Source: Pelethousia sp034928145
GTDB taxonomy: Bacteria; Bacillota; Clostridia; Christensenellales; CAG-138
DNA length: 64,000 nt
Direction of reading: 5' to 3'
Assembly (NCBI GenBank): GCA_034928145.1
Contig: JAYFPE010000007.1
Coordinates: 1-64,000 of the forward strand
In this document: positions 42,117 through 50,047 of the stretch, in pieces
Layout of the letters: every line of letters begins with the position of its first letter
Position numbering within the stretch: the stretch's first letter is position 1
Translations under genes and position numbers: made by a program
Notes under the pieces: generated by a model
Told to the model about the DNA's origin: nothing
Databases searched by the model: none
What the model saw: only the letters and a program-made list of their open reading frames with translations

Positions 42117-42466
42117 GGCTTTTCTCGGCGTTTGTGTCTTTCTATCAAAACAATTTGTACCGGCTTTCCGACCTGCTTGGCATAGTCGATGGTGAATTTT
42201 GTACCCCTCGATTCGCCGTCCCATATAGCCACCACCAGATCCGCCGCTTCCACAATGAGCACGTTCCGCTTAATCGGAGCCGCCCGGCCATGCCTTTTGT
42301 AATCCGGCTTAAAAATCACCTTCGGAATGTTGTTCTGATCCGCCCAGTGCTCCGCGAGTGTGTCGACTCCCCTTGCACCGCCCGATACAATTTCGGTTGT
42401 ATTTGCGGGTATGTACTTTGCAATATCCACCATCAGGTTCCTTGATCCCACAATGGCTACTCTCAT
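42089..42466 (-). CDS. SLOG-domain nucleotide-binding protein
   Basis: This 125-residue protein is counted from MRVAIVGSRNL. The Rossmann-like VAIVGSRN and IVSGGARGVDTLAEHWA mark the YpsA/DprA-like SLOG superfamily, which senses or processes nucleotide ligands. The Arg-rich tail is unusual. It lies divergent to the ribbon-helix-helix gene, with operator-like repeats in the shared leader. Confidence 0.85.
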   Translation of the reverse strand: MRVAIVGSRNLMVDIAKYIPANTTEIVSGGARGVDTLAEHWADQNNIPKVIFKPDYKRHGRAAPIKRNVLIVEAADLVVAIWDGESRGTKFTIDYAKQVGKPVQIVLIERHKRREKPCNPSKTER

Positions 42467-42491
42467 ATTAACACCTTCTCGCAGAATATAG

Positions 42492-42510
42492 TGTACTCTC
42501 CAAGAGTACA
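42492..42510. promoter_or_regulatory. perfect inverted repeat TGTACTCT-N3-AGAGTACA
   Basis: This 8 bp perfect dyad lies in the leader of the SLOG gene, about 26 bases before its ATG. It shares the GTAC core with the larger dyad at 42531-42574, so both may bind one regulator. Confidence 0.6.
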
Positions 42511-42518
42511 TCTACAAC

Positions 42519-42547
42519 ATCATACCACGATTTGTACTTAAAATGAA
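42519..42547 (-). promoter_or_regulatory. promoter of the SLOG gene
   Basis: In the minus direction TTCATT (42542-42547), a 17-base spacer and TATGAT (42519-42524). It overlaps the left arm of the dyad at 42531-42545. Confidence 0.6.
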
Positions 42548-42574
42548 TACATAGTTTGACATTTTAAGTACAAA
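42531..42574. promoter_or_regulatory. 15 bp perfect inverted repeat, operator candidate
   Basis: TTTGTACTTAAAATG (42531-42545) and CATTTTAAGTACAAA (42560-42574) are exact reverse complements. The right arm overlaps a TTGACA (42556-42561) facing the ribbon-helix-helix gene, and the left arm overlaps the SLOG promoter. A dimer or tetramer bound here would control both directions. Confidence 0.75.
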
Positions 42575-42596
42575 GGGAGTAGAGAGAGGGCGATTA

Positions 42597-42785
42597 ATGA
42601 TGAAAAACAAGAAACACCATATCGGAATACGCCATGACGATGAGGAGCTACACTACAAGCTCCATTTTATTGCCAAGTATGAAGGCCGCACCGCAAATGG
42701 CCATATCCTGTACCTAATCCGCAAAAACATTGCGGAGTATGAGGCAAAGAACGGCGAAATCAAAATGCCGCCAGAAAATAAATAA
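42597..42785 (+). CDS. Arc-type ribbon-helix-helix regulator
   Basis: This 62-residue plus-strand protein (HHIGIRHDDEELHYKLHFIA, YEGRTANGHILYLIRKNI) is the length and pattern of Arc/MetJ-type DNA-binding proteins. A GGGAG lies upstream. It is one of only two plus-strand genes in the prophage and stands next to the perfect dyad, so it is probably an autorepressor. Confidence 0.85.
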   Translation: MMKNKKHHIGIRHDDEELHYKLHFIAKYEGRTANGHILYLIRKNIAEYEAKNGEIKMPPENK

Positions 42786-42811
42786 CCTTGCCACGTCGCA
42801 GCAAGGTTATT
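42781..42811. terminator. bidirectional terminator
   Basis: AATAACCTTGC (42781-42791) pairs with GCAAGGTTATT (42801-42811). On the minus strand TTATTTTC follows. It separates the convergent ribbon-helix-helix gene and the gene at 42845. Confidence 0.8.
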
Positions 42812-42844
42812 GTATCGCAGCCGTTCGTCTATCCGGAATATCGC

Positions 42845-43657
42845 TTATTCCGCATCCGTTTCGTTTTCTGTGCGCTGGCCGCTCTCTGCTTTTGGCGGCG
42901 TGCCGTTCTTGAAGGCGCTGTTGCCCGAAAGGTTTTTTAATAGGATTTTTCGGGCGCTTTTATATTCGTCGCCCATGAAACCCAGCCGCATGAGGAAGAC
43001 CCGGAAGGAGAACTTTTCGTTCTCCACGGGTTTTTCTTTTGCGTTGACACGTTTCTGCTCCTTGGCCGCCGAGCAAAGGGCGCAGACGAGCCGGGAATAG
43101 GCGTCGATCTCGTCGCTGGTCGCATCAAAGCGGAACCACGGGAATTTCAGCAGCGTTTCCGTCCGCTCGATGGGGAGTGTATCCGCGCCGACAGCCTTTT
43201 TGATGAGCGCCGCCTTGCTGGAAACGAGCCGGTCAAGGTTTTCAAGCGCCGTGTCGGTAAAGCCCTCCAGCGGTATTTCGATGATCAAGCGGTCGGGGCC
43301 GTCGCTTTCGGGCTGTCCGTATGCGGGCGGTTCTTCCTCATCGCGGTAGGGGCTGACTCTACCGCCGAGGGCAGCTTCATAGGGAATCTGCGCATTTTCA
43401 GGGACAGGCCCCGCTGCCGGGAGCGGCGTATCATATTCCTCTGTTTCAGCCTTGAAATCGTGCAGACCGCAAAGGTCGGCGACCAATTCGTAGTTATCCT
43501 CGCCTTCAACCACACCCGTCTTATCGATGCGGTATCCGCCTACCTCGTAGGCGAATGTCGGCGCGCCGAGATATTTGGTTTGCGCGTTCAGTTCTTGGCT
43601 GATTGCTCCTACCAGCGCTTTTCGTTTATCGCCGGTCACATTGTAATTGATCCTCAT
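42845..43657 (-). CDS. virulence-associated-like phage protein, C-terminal module shared with the amidoligase
   Basis: This 270-residue protein begins MRINYNVTGDKRKALVGAIS, like phage proteins labelled virulence-related. The middle is Pro/Glu-rich. The C-terminus NEKFSFRVFLMRLGFMGDEY matches NEKFALRTYLNRIGLIGEEF of the amidoligase at 40124, so the two proteins share a module and perhaps a partner. Function unknown. Single-gene cassette behind P7. Confidence 0.75.
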   Translation of the reverse strand: MRINYNVTGDKRKALVGAISQELNAQTKYLGAPTFAYEVGGYRIDKTGVVEGEDNYELVADLCGLHDFKAETEEYDTPLPAAGPVPENAQIPYEAALGGRVSPYRDEEEPPAYGQPESDGPDRLIIEIPLEGFTDTALENLDRLVSSKAALIKKAVGADTLPIERTETLLKFPWFRFDATSDEIDAYSRLVCALCSAAKEQKRVNAKEKPVENEKFSFRVFLMRLGFMGDEYKSARKILLKNLSGNSAFKNGTPPKAESGQRTENETDAE

Positions 43658-43692
43658 TTTTGTAAGCCTCCTTTGCTTATCTGGTGCTTACA

Positions 43693-43721
43693 TTCATCAC
43701 TCTAAACCTGTGGGATTGCAA
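43693..43721 (-). promoter_or_regulatory. phage-family promoter P7
   Basis: TTGCAA (43716-43721), 17-base spacer ending TAGAGT, GATGAA (43693-43698). Weaker member of the family. Confidence 0.6.
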
Positions 43722-43751
43722 GCTGTTTCTTCAAAGAAAAGCGGAAAAATG

Positions 43752-45032
43752 TCATCCTTCAGACTGTGGTAAACCCACAATATCGGATACATCCGCATAC
43801 GCCGTTTCCGCACCGTCGCGCAGAAGAAACACCCGATCCACACCGCCAGCCTGTTCGGTATACCGTTTCACGATCACGTCGCAGTATTTCGCGTCCAACT
43901 CCATCATGAAACACACGCGCTCTGTCTGTTCAGCGGCGATGAGCGTCGTACCAGATCCGCCGAATAAGTCCAGCGCCACATCGCCGGAGCGAGAGCTGTT
44001 GAGTATTGCCTTGGCAACCAGCGCCACCGGCTTCATGGTAGGGTGTTCGATTGACACCTTCGGGCGGGGGATATCCCACAAATCCGATTGTTTACGGTCT
44101 TTCAGGGGACAAAGGCGCGTGCCCTCCAGCCAGCCGTACCAAATCGGCTCGTATTGCGTATGATAATCCTTGCGGGATAAAACGAGACTGTCCTTTGCCC
44201 AGATGATGGTGCTCGACCAATGGTAACCAGCCTGCCGCATGGCGGGCATGATGTTGCCCCATTCCTGCGCGCTCATCACCACATAGGCCATGCAGCCCGG
44301 CTCGGAAACGGAAGCCATGCACTGAAACGCGGCCAACAAAAAAGCACCGAATTGCTCGGTGCTCATTTTGTCATTGAGGATTTGCCTCGGCTTCCAGCTT
44401 GGATGCTTGGCATCGGAGCCGTAGTCCACATTCCACGGCGGGTCCGTAAAGATAAACCGCACCTTTTTTCCGTCCATTAGCTGTCGCACCTCCGAAAGAG
44501 AGGTGCTGTCGCCGCACATCAGCCGGTGCTTGCCAAGCAGCCAAATATCGCCGCGCCGCGTGATCGGCGTTTCGATTTCATCAAGCGCCTTATTGGCGTC
44601 AAAATTATCTTCCTTGACCTTGCCCGCCGTTTTGTCCTTAAAAAGCTCATCTATCTCAGCGGCATCAAAACCAGTGAGGGACACGTCGAACCCGTCATCA
44701 CCCAAATCACGCAGCAGGTCGGTTAAGAGGGGGATATCGAACTCGCCGCTGATTTTGTTGAGCGCCACATTCAGCGCCTTTTCCCGCTGCTCGTCAATAT
44801 CCAGCACCACACAGTCGATTTCCTGATAGCCCATCGCTTTCAGCACCTTGAACCGCTGGTGGCCGCCCACGATGTTGCCCGTGCGCTTGTTCCAGACAAG
44901 AGGTTCTACATATCCGAATTCCTCAATGGAACGGCGCAGTTTTTCATATTCAGCGTCCCCAGGCTTTAAGTCTTTGCGGGGATTATATTTTGCCCCTTTC
45001 ATTTTTGAAACGGAGATTTTTTGTATATCCAA
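43752..45032 (-). CDS. ParB-like nuclease domain fused to DNA methyltransferase 1
   Basis: This 426-residue protein has a ParB/Srx-like N-terminus (YNPRKDLKPGDAEY, IVGGHQRFKVL). It is followed by a beta-class amino-methyltransferase, with FTDPPWNVDYG (motif IV) before LDLFGGSGTTLIAAEQT (motif I). It should methylate adenine-N6 or cytosine-N4 in phage DNA, protecting it from restriction. It follows methyltransferase 2 by 3 bases. Confidence 0.92.
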   Translation of the reverse strand: MDIQKISVSKMKGAKYNPRKDLKPGDAEYEKLRRSIEEFGYVEPLVWNKRTGNIVGGHQRFKVLKAMGYQEIDCVVLDIDEQREKALNVALNKISGEFDIPLLTDLLRDLGDDGFDVSLTGFDAAEIDELFKDKTAGKVKEDNFDANKALDEIETPITRRGDIWLLGKHRLMCGDSTSLSEVRQLMDGKKVRFIFTDPPWNVDYGSDAKHPSWKPRQILNDKMSTEQFGAFLLAAFQCMASVSEPGCMAYVVMSAQEWGNIMPAMRQAGYHWSSTIIWAKDSLVLSRKDYHTQYEPIWYGWLEGTRLCPLKDRKQSDLWDIPRPKVSIEHPTMKPVALVAKAILNSSRSGDVALDLFGGSGTTLIAAEQTERVCFMMELDAKYCDVIVKRYTEQAGGVDRVFLLRDGAETAYADVSDIVGLPQSEG

Positions 45033-45035
45033 GTC

Positions 45036-46334
45036 TTATCCCTCCAGTCTGACCGCTTTTTCGCCCGTGAAATCTTCCCAGCGCTTGACCGCTAAATCGC
45101 AGTAGACGGGGGAAATCTCCATTGCGTAGCAACGGCGCTCGGTCTGCTCCGCCGCGATGATGGTGGTGCCGCTTCCCGAAAACGGCTCCAAAGCGATGCC
45201 GCCCCGGTCGCTGTGCATTTTCAGGCAGCGCCACGGCAGCTCAACGGGAAACATGGCGGGGTGTTCCTTGTTGGCACGCACCGTCGTCATTTCCCAGATG
45301 CCCGCATAACCCCACTTTTTCCGTTCTTCCTTGGTCAACCGTTTCACGAATTTATAGCCGTGTCCGGCGAACGCCGAGAGCCACACATACTCCTGATCGT
45401 TGTATTCCTCAGCCTCGCCGTTCTTGCTGAAGGCCGAAATATACTCGTATTGCTGCACTGGCTTATTAGAAACAAGATGATAGGGGCCGACGCCGAAATT
45501 CATCCCTTGCTTTTTCCATATCCGAATCCAGATGGGGCGGTACCCGTTGTCGGCAAACATATTCACGCTGTACACGCTGGTCGGCTCGATGAACTGAGAA
45601 CCGGTGGCGTAAAGGTCGCCCAGGTTCCAGCAGACGATATCCGCGTGCCTGCACAGATTTTTTATCACTGGTTTGATGGTTTCAAACCACGGCTCGATGC
45701 CTGCCTTTTCATACTCCTTGCCCACGCCATAGGGTGGCGAAGTAACGGCGCATTGCGCATGGCCGCCGTCCATCAGCTTTTCAAAATCAACCTCGTTGGT
45801 AGAATCCCCGCACATAAGGCGGTGCTTCCCCAACAGCCAGATATCCCCTGGCTGGGTAACTGCGCCTTCGCTCTCGATGCGCTCCTTTTCCTTGTCCACA
45901 TCGAAATCGTCCTGCACCGCTTCCTTGGAATAAAAGCGGTTGAGCAGTTCGTCGATCTCCGAAGCGTCAAAGCCGGTGAGGGATACGTCGAATGCGCCTG
46001 CGTCGAGGTCGGCCATCAATTCGGCCAACTTGGTTTCATCCCATTCGCCCTGAATTTTGTTGAGGGCAATATTGAGCGCCTTTTCCCGCTGCAGGTCAAG
46101 CTCAACCACCACGCAGTCGATTTCTGCATGTCCCAAGTCTAAAAGGACCTTGAGCCGCTGATGACCGCCGACCACATTGCCTGTGGTCTTATTCCAAATG
46201 ACAGGCTCGACATACCCAAACTCCTCAATGGAACGCTTGAGCTTCTGATATTCTTTATCCCCGGGCTTTAAATCCTTACGGGGGTTGTACGCCGAGGGAT
46301 TCAACAGCTCGGCTTTAATTTTCTGTATGTTCAT
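45036..46334 (-). CDS. ParB-like domain fused to DNA methyltransferase 2
   Basis: This 432-residue protein has the same layout as its neighbour, but motif IV is TSPPYGVGKEY, more typical of N4-cytosine enzymes, and motif I is LEPFSGSGTTIIAAEQT. The N-terminal ParB parts are clearly similar, so the pair arose by duplication and then diverged in target. Operon order is PAPS-reductase-like, methyltransferase 2, methyltransferase 1. Confidence 0.92.
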   Translation of the reverse strand: MNIQKIKAELLNPSAYNPRKDLKPGDKEYQKLKRSIEEFGYVEPVIWNKTTGNVVGGHQRLKVLLDLGHAEIDCVVVELDLQREKALNIALNKIQGEWDETKLAELMADLDAGAFDVSLTGFDASEIDELLNRFYSKEAVQDDFDVDKEKERIESEGAVTQPGDIWLLGKHRLMCGDSTNEVDFEKLMDGGHAQCAVTSPPYGVGKEYEKAGIEPWFETIKPVIKNLCRHADIVCWNLGDLYATGSQFIEPTSVYSVNMFADNGYRPIWIRIWKKQGMNFGVGPYHLVSNKPVQQYEYISAFSKNGEAEEYNDQEYVWLSAFAGHGYKFVKRLTKEERKKWGYAGIWEMTTVRANKEHPAMFPVELPWRCLKMHSDRGGIALEPFSGSGTTIIAAEQTERRCYAMEISPVYCDLAVKRWEDFTGEKAVRLEG

Positions 46335-46344
46335 ATGCGTTACC

Positions 46345-47256
46345 TCACAGCAAAAAGTTCTCGTAGGGCACTCCGATATACTCCAGCACCGACCGCAACC
46401 CCAAGCCCCCGGCGTCCCATTCTTTCATGCAATACCGCCACAGCTTCGGATGCGTCTTTTGAAGGCGCTGGAACCGATTCGGCTCCGGCTCCAAATGGAC
46501 GCCATACATACAAAAAATACATCCCGTCCGGACATATCCCATATCGTAAATCTTGCAATATGGGACGTTGAACCGGTGGATGTATTCCCAGATGTCCTCC
46601 TCCAGCCAGAACGAGAGCGGCATGGAAACAGGCTTTTTATTGTCAAAGGCGTTGCAGCCGTGGAGCAGCCACTTTTGAAGCCGGAGGGCGCTTTCGCAGG
46701 CCATCGTGCCGAGGATGGGAACACGCCCGGTTTCTTTGGCATAGCGGTCTAACGGCTTCTTTTTCATTTCCGCACAGCAGCCTGCGCCGATCTGAAAGGG
46801 CGCATCCAGCAGATACCGCCACTTTTCCGAAATGTGAAAGCGCGTCTCTCTGCCGTCCGGCCTGATCCCGAGGACGTTCTTCTGGTACACCTGCGGATTA
46901 CCGCAGCGAACACGATATATCCAATCGCTCTGTTCTTTGCTGATCACCGGATACCCGTGCTTTTCAATAACCTGCCGAAACGTCATGTCCGGTTTGACCC
47001 ACGTCATATCGGGAACGGTTTTAACAAATTCTCTGATCTCGGGAAACTCCAAGCCGGTATCTGAAAAGACAGCGGGCACGCCCGGATACTCCGAACGCAC
47101 CAAGTCGAGCAGTACCGTCGAGTCCTTGCCGCCTGAAAAGCTGACGTACACATCGCCACCAAAATGATCCATCCACTCACGGATGCGCAGCTTGCTCTTT
47201 GCAATCTTGGCTTCTAGCGGCAGGCTTTGAAACTGATGCAATTGCCAAAGTTCCAT
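46345..47256 (-). CDS. PAPS-reductase-family protein
   Basis: This 303-residue protein contains the ATP-pyrophosphatase PP-loop VSFSGGKDSTVLLDL. Cysteines in GAGCCAEMKK and TGCIFCMYG could hold an iron-sulfur cluster, as in DndC-like and sulfate-activating enzymes. In phages such proteins are found with methyltransferases; a role in DNA or nucleotide sulfur modification is inferred, not shown. It overlaps the small terminase stop by one base. Confidence 0.88.
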   Translation of the reverse strand: MELWQLHQFQSLPLEAKIAKSKLRIREWMDHFGGDVYVSFSGGKDSTVLLDLVRSEYPGVPAVFSDTGLEFPEIREFVKTVPDMTWVKPDMTFRQVIEKHGYPVISKEQSDWIYRVRCGNPQVYQKNVLGIRPDGRETRFHISEKWRYLLDAPFQIGAGCCAEMKKKPLDRYAKETGRVPILGTMACESALRLQKWLLHGCNAFDNKKPVSMPLSFWLEEDIWEYIHRFNVPYCKIYDMGYVRTGCIFCMYGVHLEPEPNRFQRLQKTHPKLWRYCMKEWDAGGLGLRSVLEYIGVPYENFLL

Positions 47257-47807
47257 CAGCCACCCCTCCGCGCCGTGAGCAGGCGTTCCATCGCATCGTC
47301 GTGGGGCGTCGCGCCTTTATAATCCGCCGCGTTGTTTTCCTTCACGACCTGATAAATCTGAAACCATAAGCCGTTGGCTTGCTTCATAAACGACTGCGAC
47401 ATGGCCACATAGGGCGACGGAATCGCGTTGCCGGTGGTCGGATGCTTGGCGAGGAACCCGAACTCGGTGACGCATTCCTCACACTGGATCCACCGCGATA
47501 CGCTCATGGCGTATTGCTCCAGAAGCTGCGCGGGGATTAAATGGGCACACCGGCGTTCATACAGCCATTGCCATGTCTTTTCATATATCTCCACCGCCAG
47601 CGTGGTTTTTCCGCTTTTCTGTTTCGCGCCAAGATATTCGCGGGGCGGCGGCATAGTCTGGCCTTCCAAATCCGCCGTGTCCTTGAACTCAATGACCGTC
47701 AACGGACGTCTGCCCGGATTGCCCTCCAGAATTTTATCCGCCAGCGGCTTTTTCTTTTGCCCAGAACCGATGCGCGCCCCGCCCCGGTTGGTACCGTCCT
47801 TGGCCAT
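47256..47807 (-). CDS. terS: terminase small subunit (P27 family)
   Basis: This 183-residue protein begins MAKDGTNRGGARIGSGQKKK, the basic start of P27-type small terminases, with GGTGATGTGC upstream. The core has IYEKTWQWLYERRCAHLI and NAIPSPYVAMSQSFMKQA. It recognises the packaging site. It is 10 kb from terL, with methyltransferases and accessory cassettes between them. Confidence 0.9.
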   Translation of the reverse strand: MAKDGTNRGGARIGSGQKKKPLADKILEGNPGRRPLTVIEFKDTADLEGQTMPPPREYLGAKQKSGKTTLAVEIYEKTWQWLYERRCAHLIPAQLLEQYAMSVSRWIQCEECVTEFGFLAKHPTTGNAIPSPYVAMSQSFMKQANGLWFQIYQVVKENNAADYKGATPHDDAMERLLTARRGG

Positions 47808-47838
47808 GCACATCACCTCACTTTCCCGAAAGCAGGGT

Positions 47839-48612
47839 CTATTCCAAGCACTTCAGTCGGCCATAGTTTGTCCACCCATCCGTGCCAATTGGCGTGCGGA
47901 CAACCCCATAATCTCGGCCTTTTGCCTGCACCACCGTCCCGTCACCCATACAAATCCCGACATGATGAAGATGCAGCGGCCCCTTCGTATCTTTGATAAA
48001 GACCAGATCACCTGCCCGCAGGCCTTGACGATCAATGGGAGTACAGAGGTCGAAGTATATCCCGTTCGCGGTCTTATCGGTAGCGACAAGATGCTGCTCG
48101 TTCTGGAGATATTCCATTACCAGACCACTGCAATCATAGATTGTAAGAGGTAACCCTTTTTGAACATGGAGATTATACTGAGCCAAGGCCCGCTGATAAT
48201 TTCCATTGTCTTTTTCAAGTTTTCTAATAAGCTCGGGCGTTCCTTGCTGCCCCTGACCACCCGAAACATAAAGACATCCGACTTTCGAAGCAGCATGGGC
48301 GCAAAAAGCGGTTGCCTTTGGGCCTGCGGGCTGTGAGGGCACGATATGATGTAAAGACCACCAGGTATGCGACCCTACGACACCATCTACTTCCAGCGGC
48401 CTTCCGTTCTCGTCCTTATGCCCCTGCTGAAAAGCAATAACAGCGGCTTTTGTGTCCGGGCCGTAACAGCCATCAACACCGGATTTCCCGACGCTATATC
48501 CAGCGCTTACAAGAAGTTTCTGAACTTCTGTCACATCTGCTCCTGACATATAGCTGCCTTTTGCCATGTCTGCTTTCGGTTTGGGATACCGAAGGTTTCT
48601 TGTTAAATCCAT
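47839..48612 (-). CDS. NlpC/P60 peptidoglycan hydrolase with PG-binding domain
   Basis: This 257-residue protein is counted from MDLTRNLRY, following AGGAAGCGAGG. It has an N-terminal peptidoglycan-binding_1 domain (VTEVQKLLVSAGYSVGK, GCYGPDTKAAVIAFQQ). A cysteine peptidase of the NlpC/P60 type follows, with C in YDCSGLV and H in HLHHVGICMGD. A second wall hydrolase far from the lysis genes; it may be a moron or work in DNA entry. Confidence 0.88.
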   Translation of the reverse strand: MDLTRNLRYPKPKADMAKGSYMSGADVTEVQKLLVSAGYSVGKSGVDGCYGPDTKAAVIAFQQGHKDENGRPLEVDGVVGSHTWWSLHHIVPSQPAGPKATAFCAHAASKVGCLYVSGGQGQQGTPELIRKLEKDNGNYQRALAQYNLHVQKGLPLTIYDCSGLVMEYLQNEQHLVATDKTANGIYFDLCTPIDRQGLRAGDLVFIKDTKGPLHLHHVGICMGDGTVVQAKGRDYGVVRTPIGTDGWTNYGRLKCLE

Positions 48613-48741
48613 GATTTTACCTCGCTTCCTGTAAAAATGCAGGGGGTATATACCCTGTTTGAAACCGCGATTTTTCGCGCGTGACCCCACGCCCGTTGCA
48701 CCGTGAAAAGGTTGTGGAGATTCAGACCGCCCCTCCCCGAG

Positions 48742-48783
48742 ATAAAAAAAAAGACACGAGACAATCTCTCGCGTCCTTTTTCT
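48742..48783 (-). terminator. terminator after the 48801-49064 gene
   Basis: GACGCGAGA (minus) pairs with TCTCGTGTC (one mismatch) and is followed by nine T residues. It separates this cassette from the lysin-terminase operon. Confidence 0.8.
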
Positions 48784-48800
48784 TGTGTTCGCCGATAGAC

Positions 48801-49064
48801 TTAGTTCAACTCAATATCTGTCGTCGCCAGTGCCAGCACCAGCGTGTCGCCTTCTTCCTTCACAAGCAAGGCAACCAAGCCATCGTCAATCGAACGAAAC
48901 ACCAAAGCGCGCCGGTCAGCATCGACACCGAACAGGCAGGGAATCAATTGTTTCAGTTGATTCATCATCCCGTTGATGTCCTCACCCTCACAGAGCGCAC
49001 GATAAAGCGAGCGGATCAACTTCCGATGCTCATTTGCGCGCTCCCATATTTGTTTTGTTTTCAT
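48801..49064 (-). CDS. small accessory phage protein
   Basis: This 87-residue protein (IRSLYRALCEGEDINGMMNQ, VFRSIDDGLVALLVKEE) is a mixed helical and beta protein of unknown family. A single-gene cassette between P8 and its own terminator. Confidence 0.7.
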   Translation of the reverse strand: MKTKQIWERANEHRKLIRSLYRALCEGEDINGMMNQLKQLIPCLFGVDADRRALVFRSIDDGLVALLVKEEGDTLVLALATTDIELN

Positions 49065-49097
49065 GTGTCAATAACCCCTTTCATTATTGTGGGGGAC

Positions 49098-49126
49098 ATG
49101 ATACCTCTGGTCGCCGCAATTAGCAA
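49098..49126 (-). promoter_or_regulatory. phage-family promoter P8
   Basis: TTGCTA (49121-49126), 17-base spacer ending CAGAGG, TATCAT (49098-49103). Confidence 0.87.
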
Positions 49127-49243
49127 TACGATTACCCACCAAAGAAGGACCGGCCAATTTGAGTTATTTACAGCAATCGTCAACCCCGGCGGCCAACACA
49201 CAAACGCAGAAGAAAAGCCCGGGTGATTGTGGTATTTACACCC

Positions 49244-49272
49244 TTGCTATGTGGTGAAACCAGATATATACT
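49244..49272 (+). promoter_or_regulatory. plus-strand promoter of the 49310 gene
   Basis: TTGCTA (49244-49249), 17-base spacer, TATACT (49267-49272). It shares the -35 with the minus family but not the CAGAGG part. The start codon is 37 bases beyond. Confidence 0.7.
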
Positions 49273-49309
49273 ACAGGCCATTAGCATCAAGCGAAAGGAG
49301 GCAAACGTT

Positions 49310-49534
49310 ATGTCGAATGATCTATCCCGTTATGTCCGCTTCTTCCAGTCGGTCGCCATTGACGATGACGATGAAGATGCAAAGGAAAGAATTATCCAAA
49401 GCATGTGCGACGGTGGGTCTTTGTGGTACGAACAGCCCACACCCAAAGAATGGCTGTTCCGCTGGCCGGATTGCTTATATGCGGGCGAACTGCCGGATGG
49501 CACATACGAACTGCTGCAACCCGAAGGTAGATAA
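49310..49534 (+). CDS. small plus-strand phage protein
   Basis: This 74-residue acidic protein starts at the ATG after GAAAGGAGGCAAACGTT. It begins MSNDLSRYVRFFQSVAIDDDDED. Function unknown. It has its own promoter and a terminator overlapping the stop, so it is a complete single-gene unit opposed to the surrounding transcription. Confidence 0.75.
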   Translation: MSNDLSRYVRFFQSVAIDDDDEDAKERIIQSMCDGGSLWYEQPTPKEWLFRWPDCLYAGELPDGTYELLQPEGR

Positions 49535-49550
49535 CCTTCGGGTTCGCCTT
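49519..49550 (+). terminator. terminator of the plus-strand gene
   Basis: ACCCGAAGGT (49519-49528) pairs with ACCTTCGGGT (49534-49543), followed by TCGCCTTTTCC. The stop codon lies inside the hairpin. Confidence 0.7.
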
Positions 49551-49554
49551 TTCC

Positions 49555-49908
49555 TTAACCCCAGCGGCCACCTTCGCGCGCGGTGATTTCGGAGTGGCAC
49601 GACGTACACAAACTCATGAGGTTGCTTTCGTCATGGGTGCCGCCCTTGGATAAAGGGATGATATGGTGAACCTCTTCGGCGGGCGTCAACTTACCGGCCT
49701 TGCGGCACCGCTCACATAACGGGTGCGCCGCAATATATCGGTCACGGATTCGCCGCCACGTCCGGCCATACCGCTTGCGAGTGGCCGTGTCGCGTTCATA
49801 CCGGTTATATCGCGCGTCGATTTTCTTCTGATGCTTTTCACAATACCGGCCATCCGTCAGCTCCGGGCAGCCCGGATAGCTGCATGGCCGTTTGGGTTTC
49901 CTTGGCAC
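49555..49908 (-). CDS. HNH endonuclease
   Basis: This 117-residue protein is counted from a GTG with GGGAGGTGG upstream. Zinc cysteines CERCRKAGK and LCTSCHSE flank the catalytic VHHIIPLSKGGTHDESNLM. Phage HNH enzymes next to small terminase often aid packaging cuts. An N-terminal CSYPGC-type knuckle is also present. Confidence 0.92.
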   Translation of the reverse strand: MPRKPKRPCSYPGCPELTDGRYCEKHQKKIDARYNRYERDTATRKRYGRTWRRIRDRYIAAHPLCERCRKAGKLTPAEEVHHIIPLSKGGTHDESNLMSLCTSCHSEITAREGGRWG

Positions 49909-49927
49909 ACGGCCACCTCCCGGGCAA

Positions 49928-49961
49928 AACAAAAGCCCTCAGAACGGTTGTTCCGAAGGCT
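49928..49961 (-). terminator. terminator or attenuator before the HNH gene
   Basis: The 13 bp stem described for repeat copy A, with two G-T pairs and a 4-base loop. It can end both the upstream 50048 gene and a short RNA begun at the -10 inside the repeat. Confidence 0.75.
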
Positions 49962-50040
49962 TCTTTGTTGTTATGCAATTTTGATGATATCAGTATAGCA
50001 CGCCGAAACGCAAAAGTCGTCCACGATTTTACTCACTTTC
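49931..50040 (-). repeat. 110 bp repeat copy A: -10 box plus attenuator-like terminator
   Basis: In the minus direction this holds an extended -10 (TGCTATACT, box 49992-49997), about 25 bases of leader, then a 13 bp hairpin (AAGCCTTCGGAAC with GTTCTGAGGGCTT) and TTTTG. The HNH ribosome binding site follows. A near copy lies at 50632-50736. Confidence 0.75.
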
Positions 50041-50047
50041 GAGAAGG

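Noticed and set aside
42492..42510. TGTACTCT dyad as a terminator
   Set aside because: No T-run on either side and only a 3-base loop; the position in a gene leader suits an operator better.
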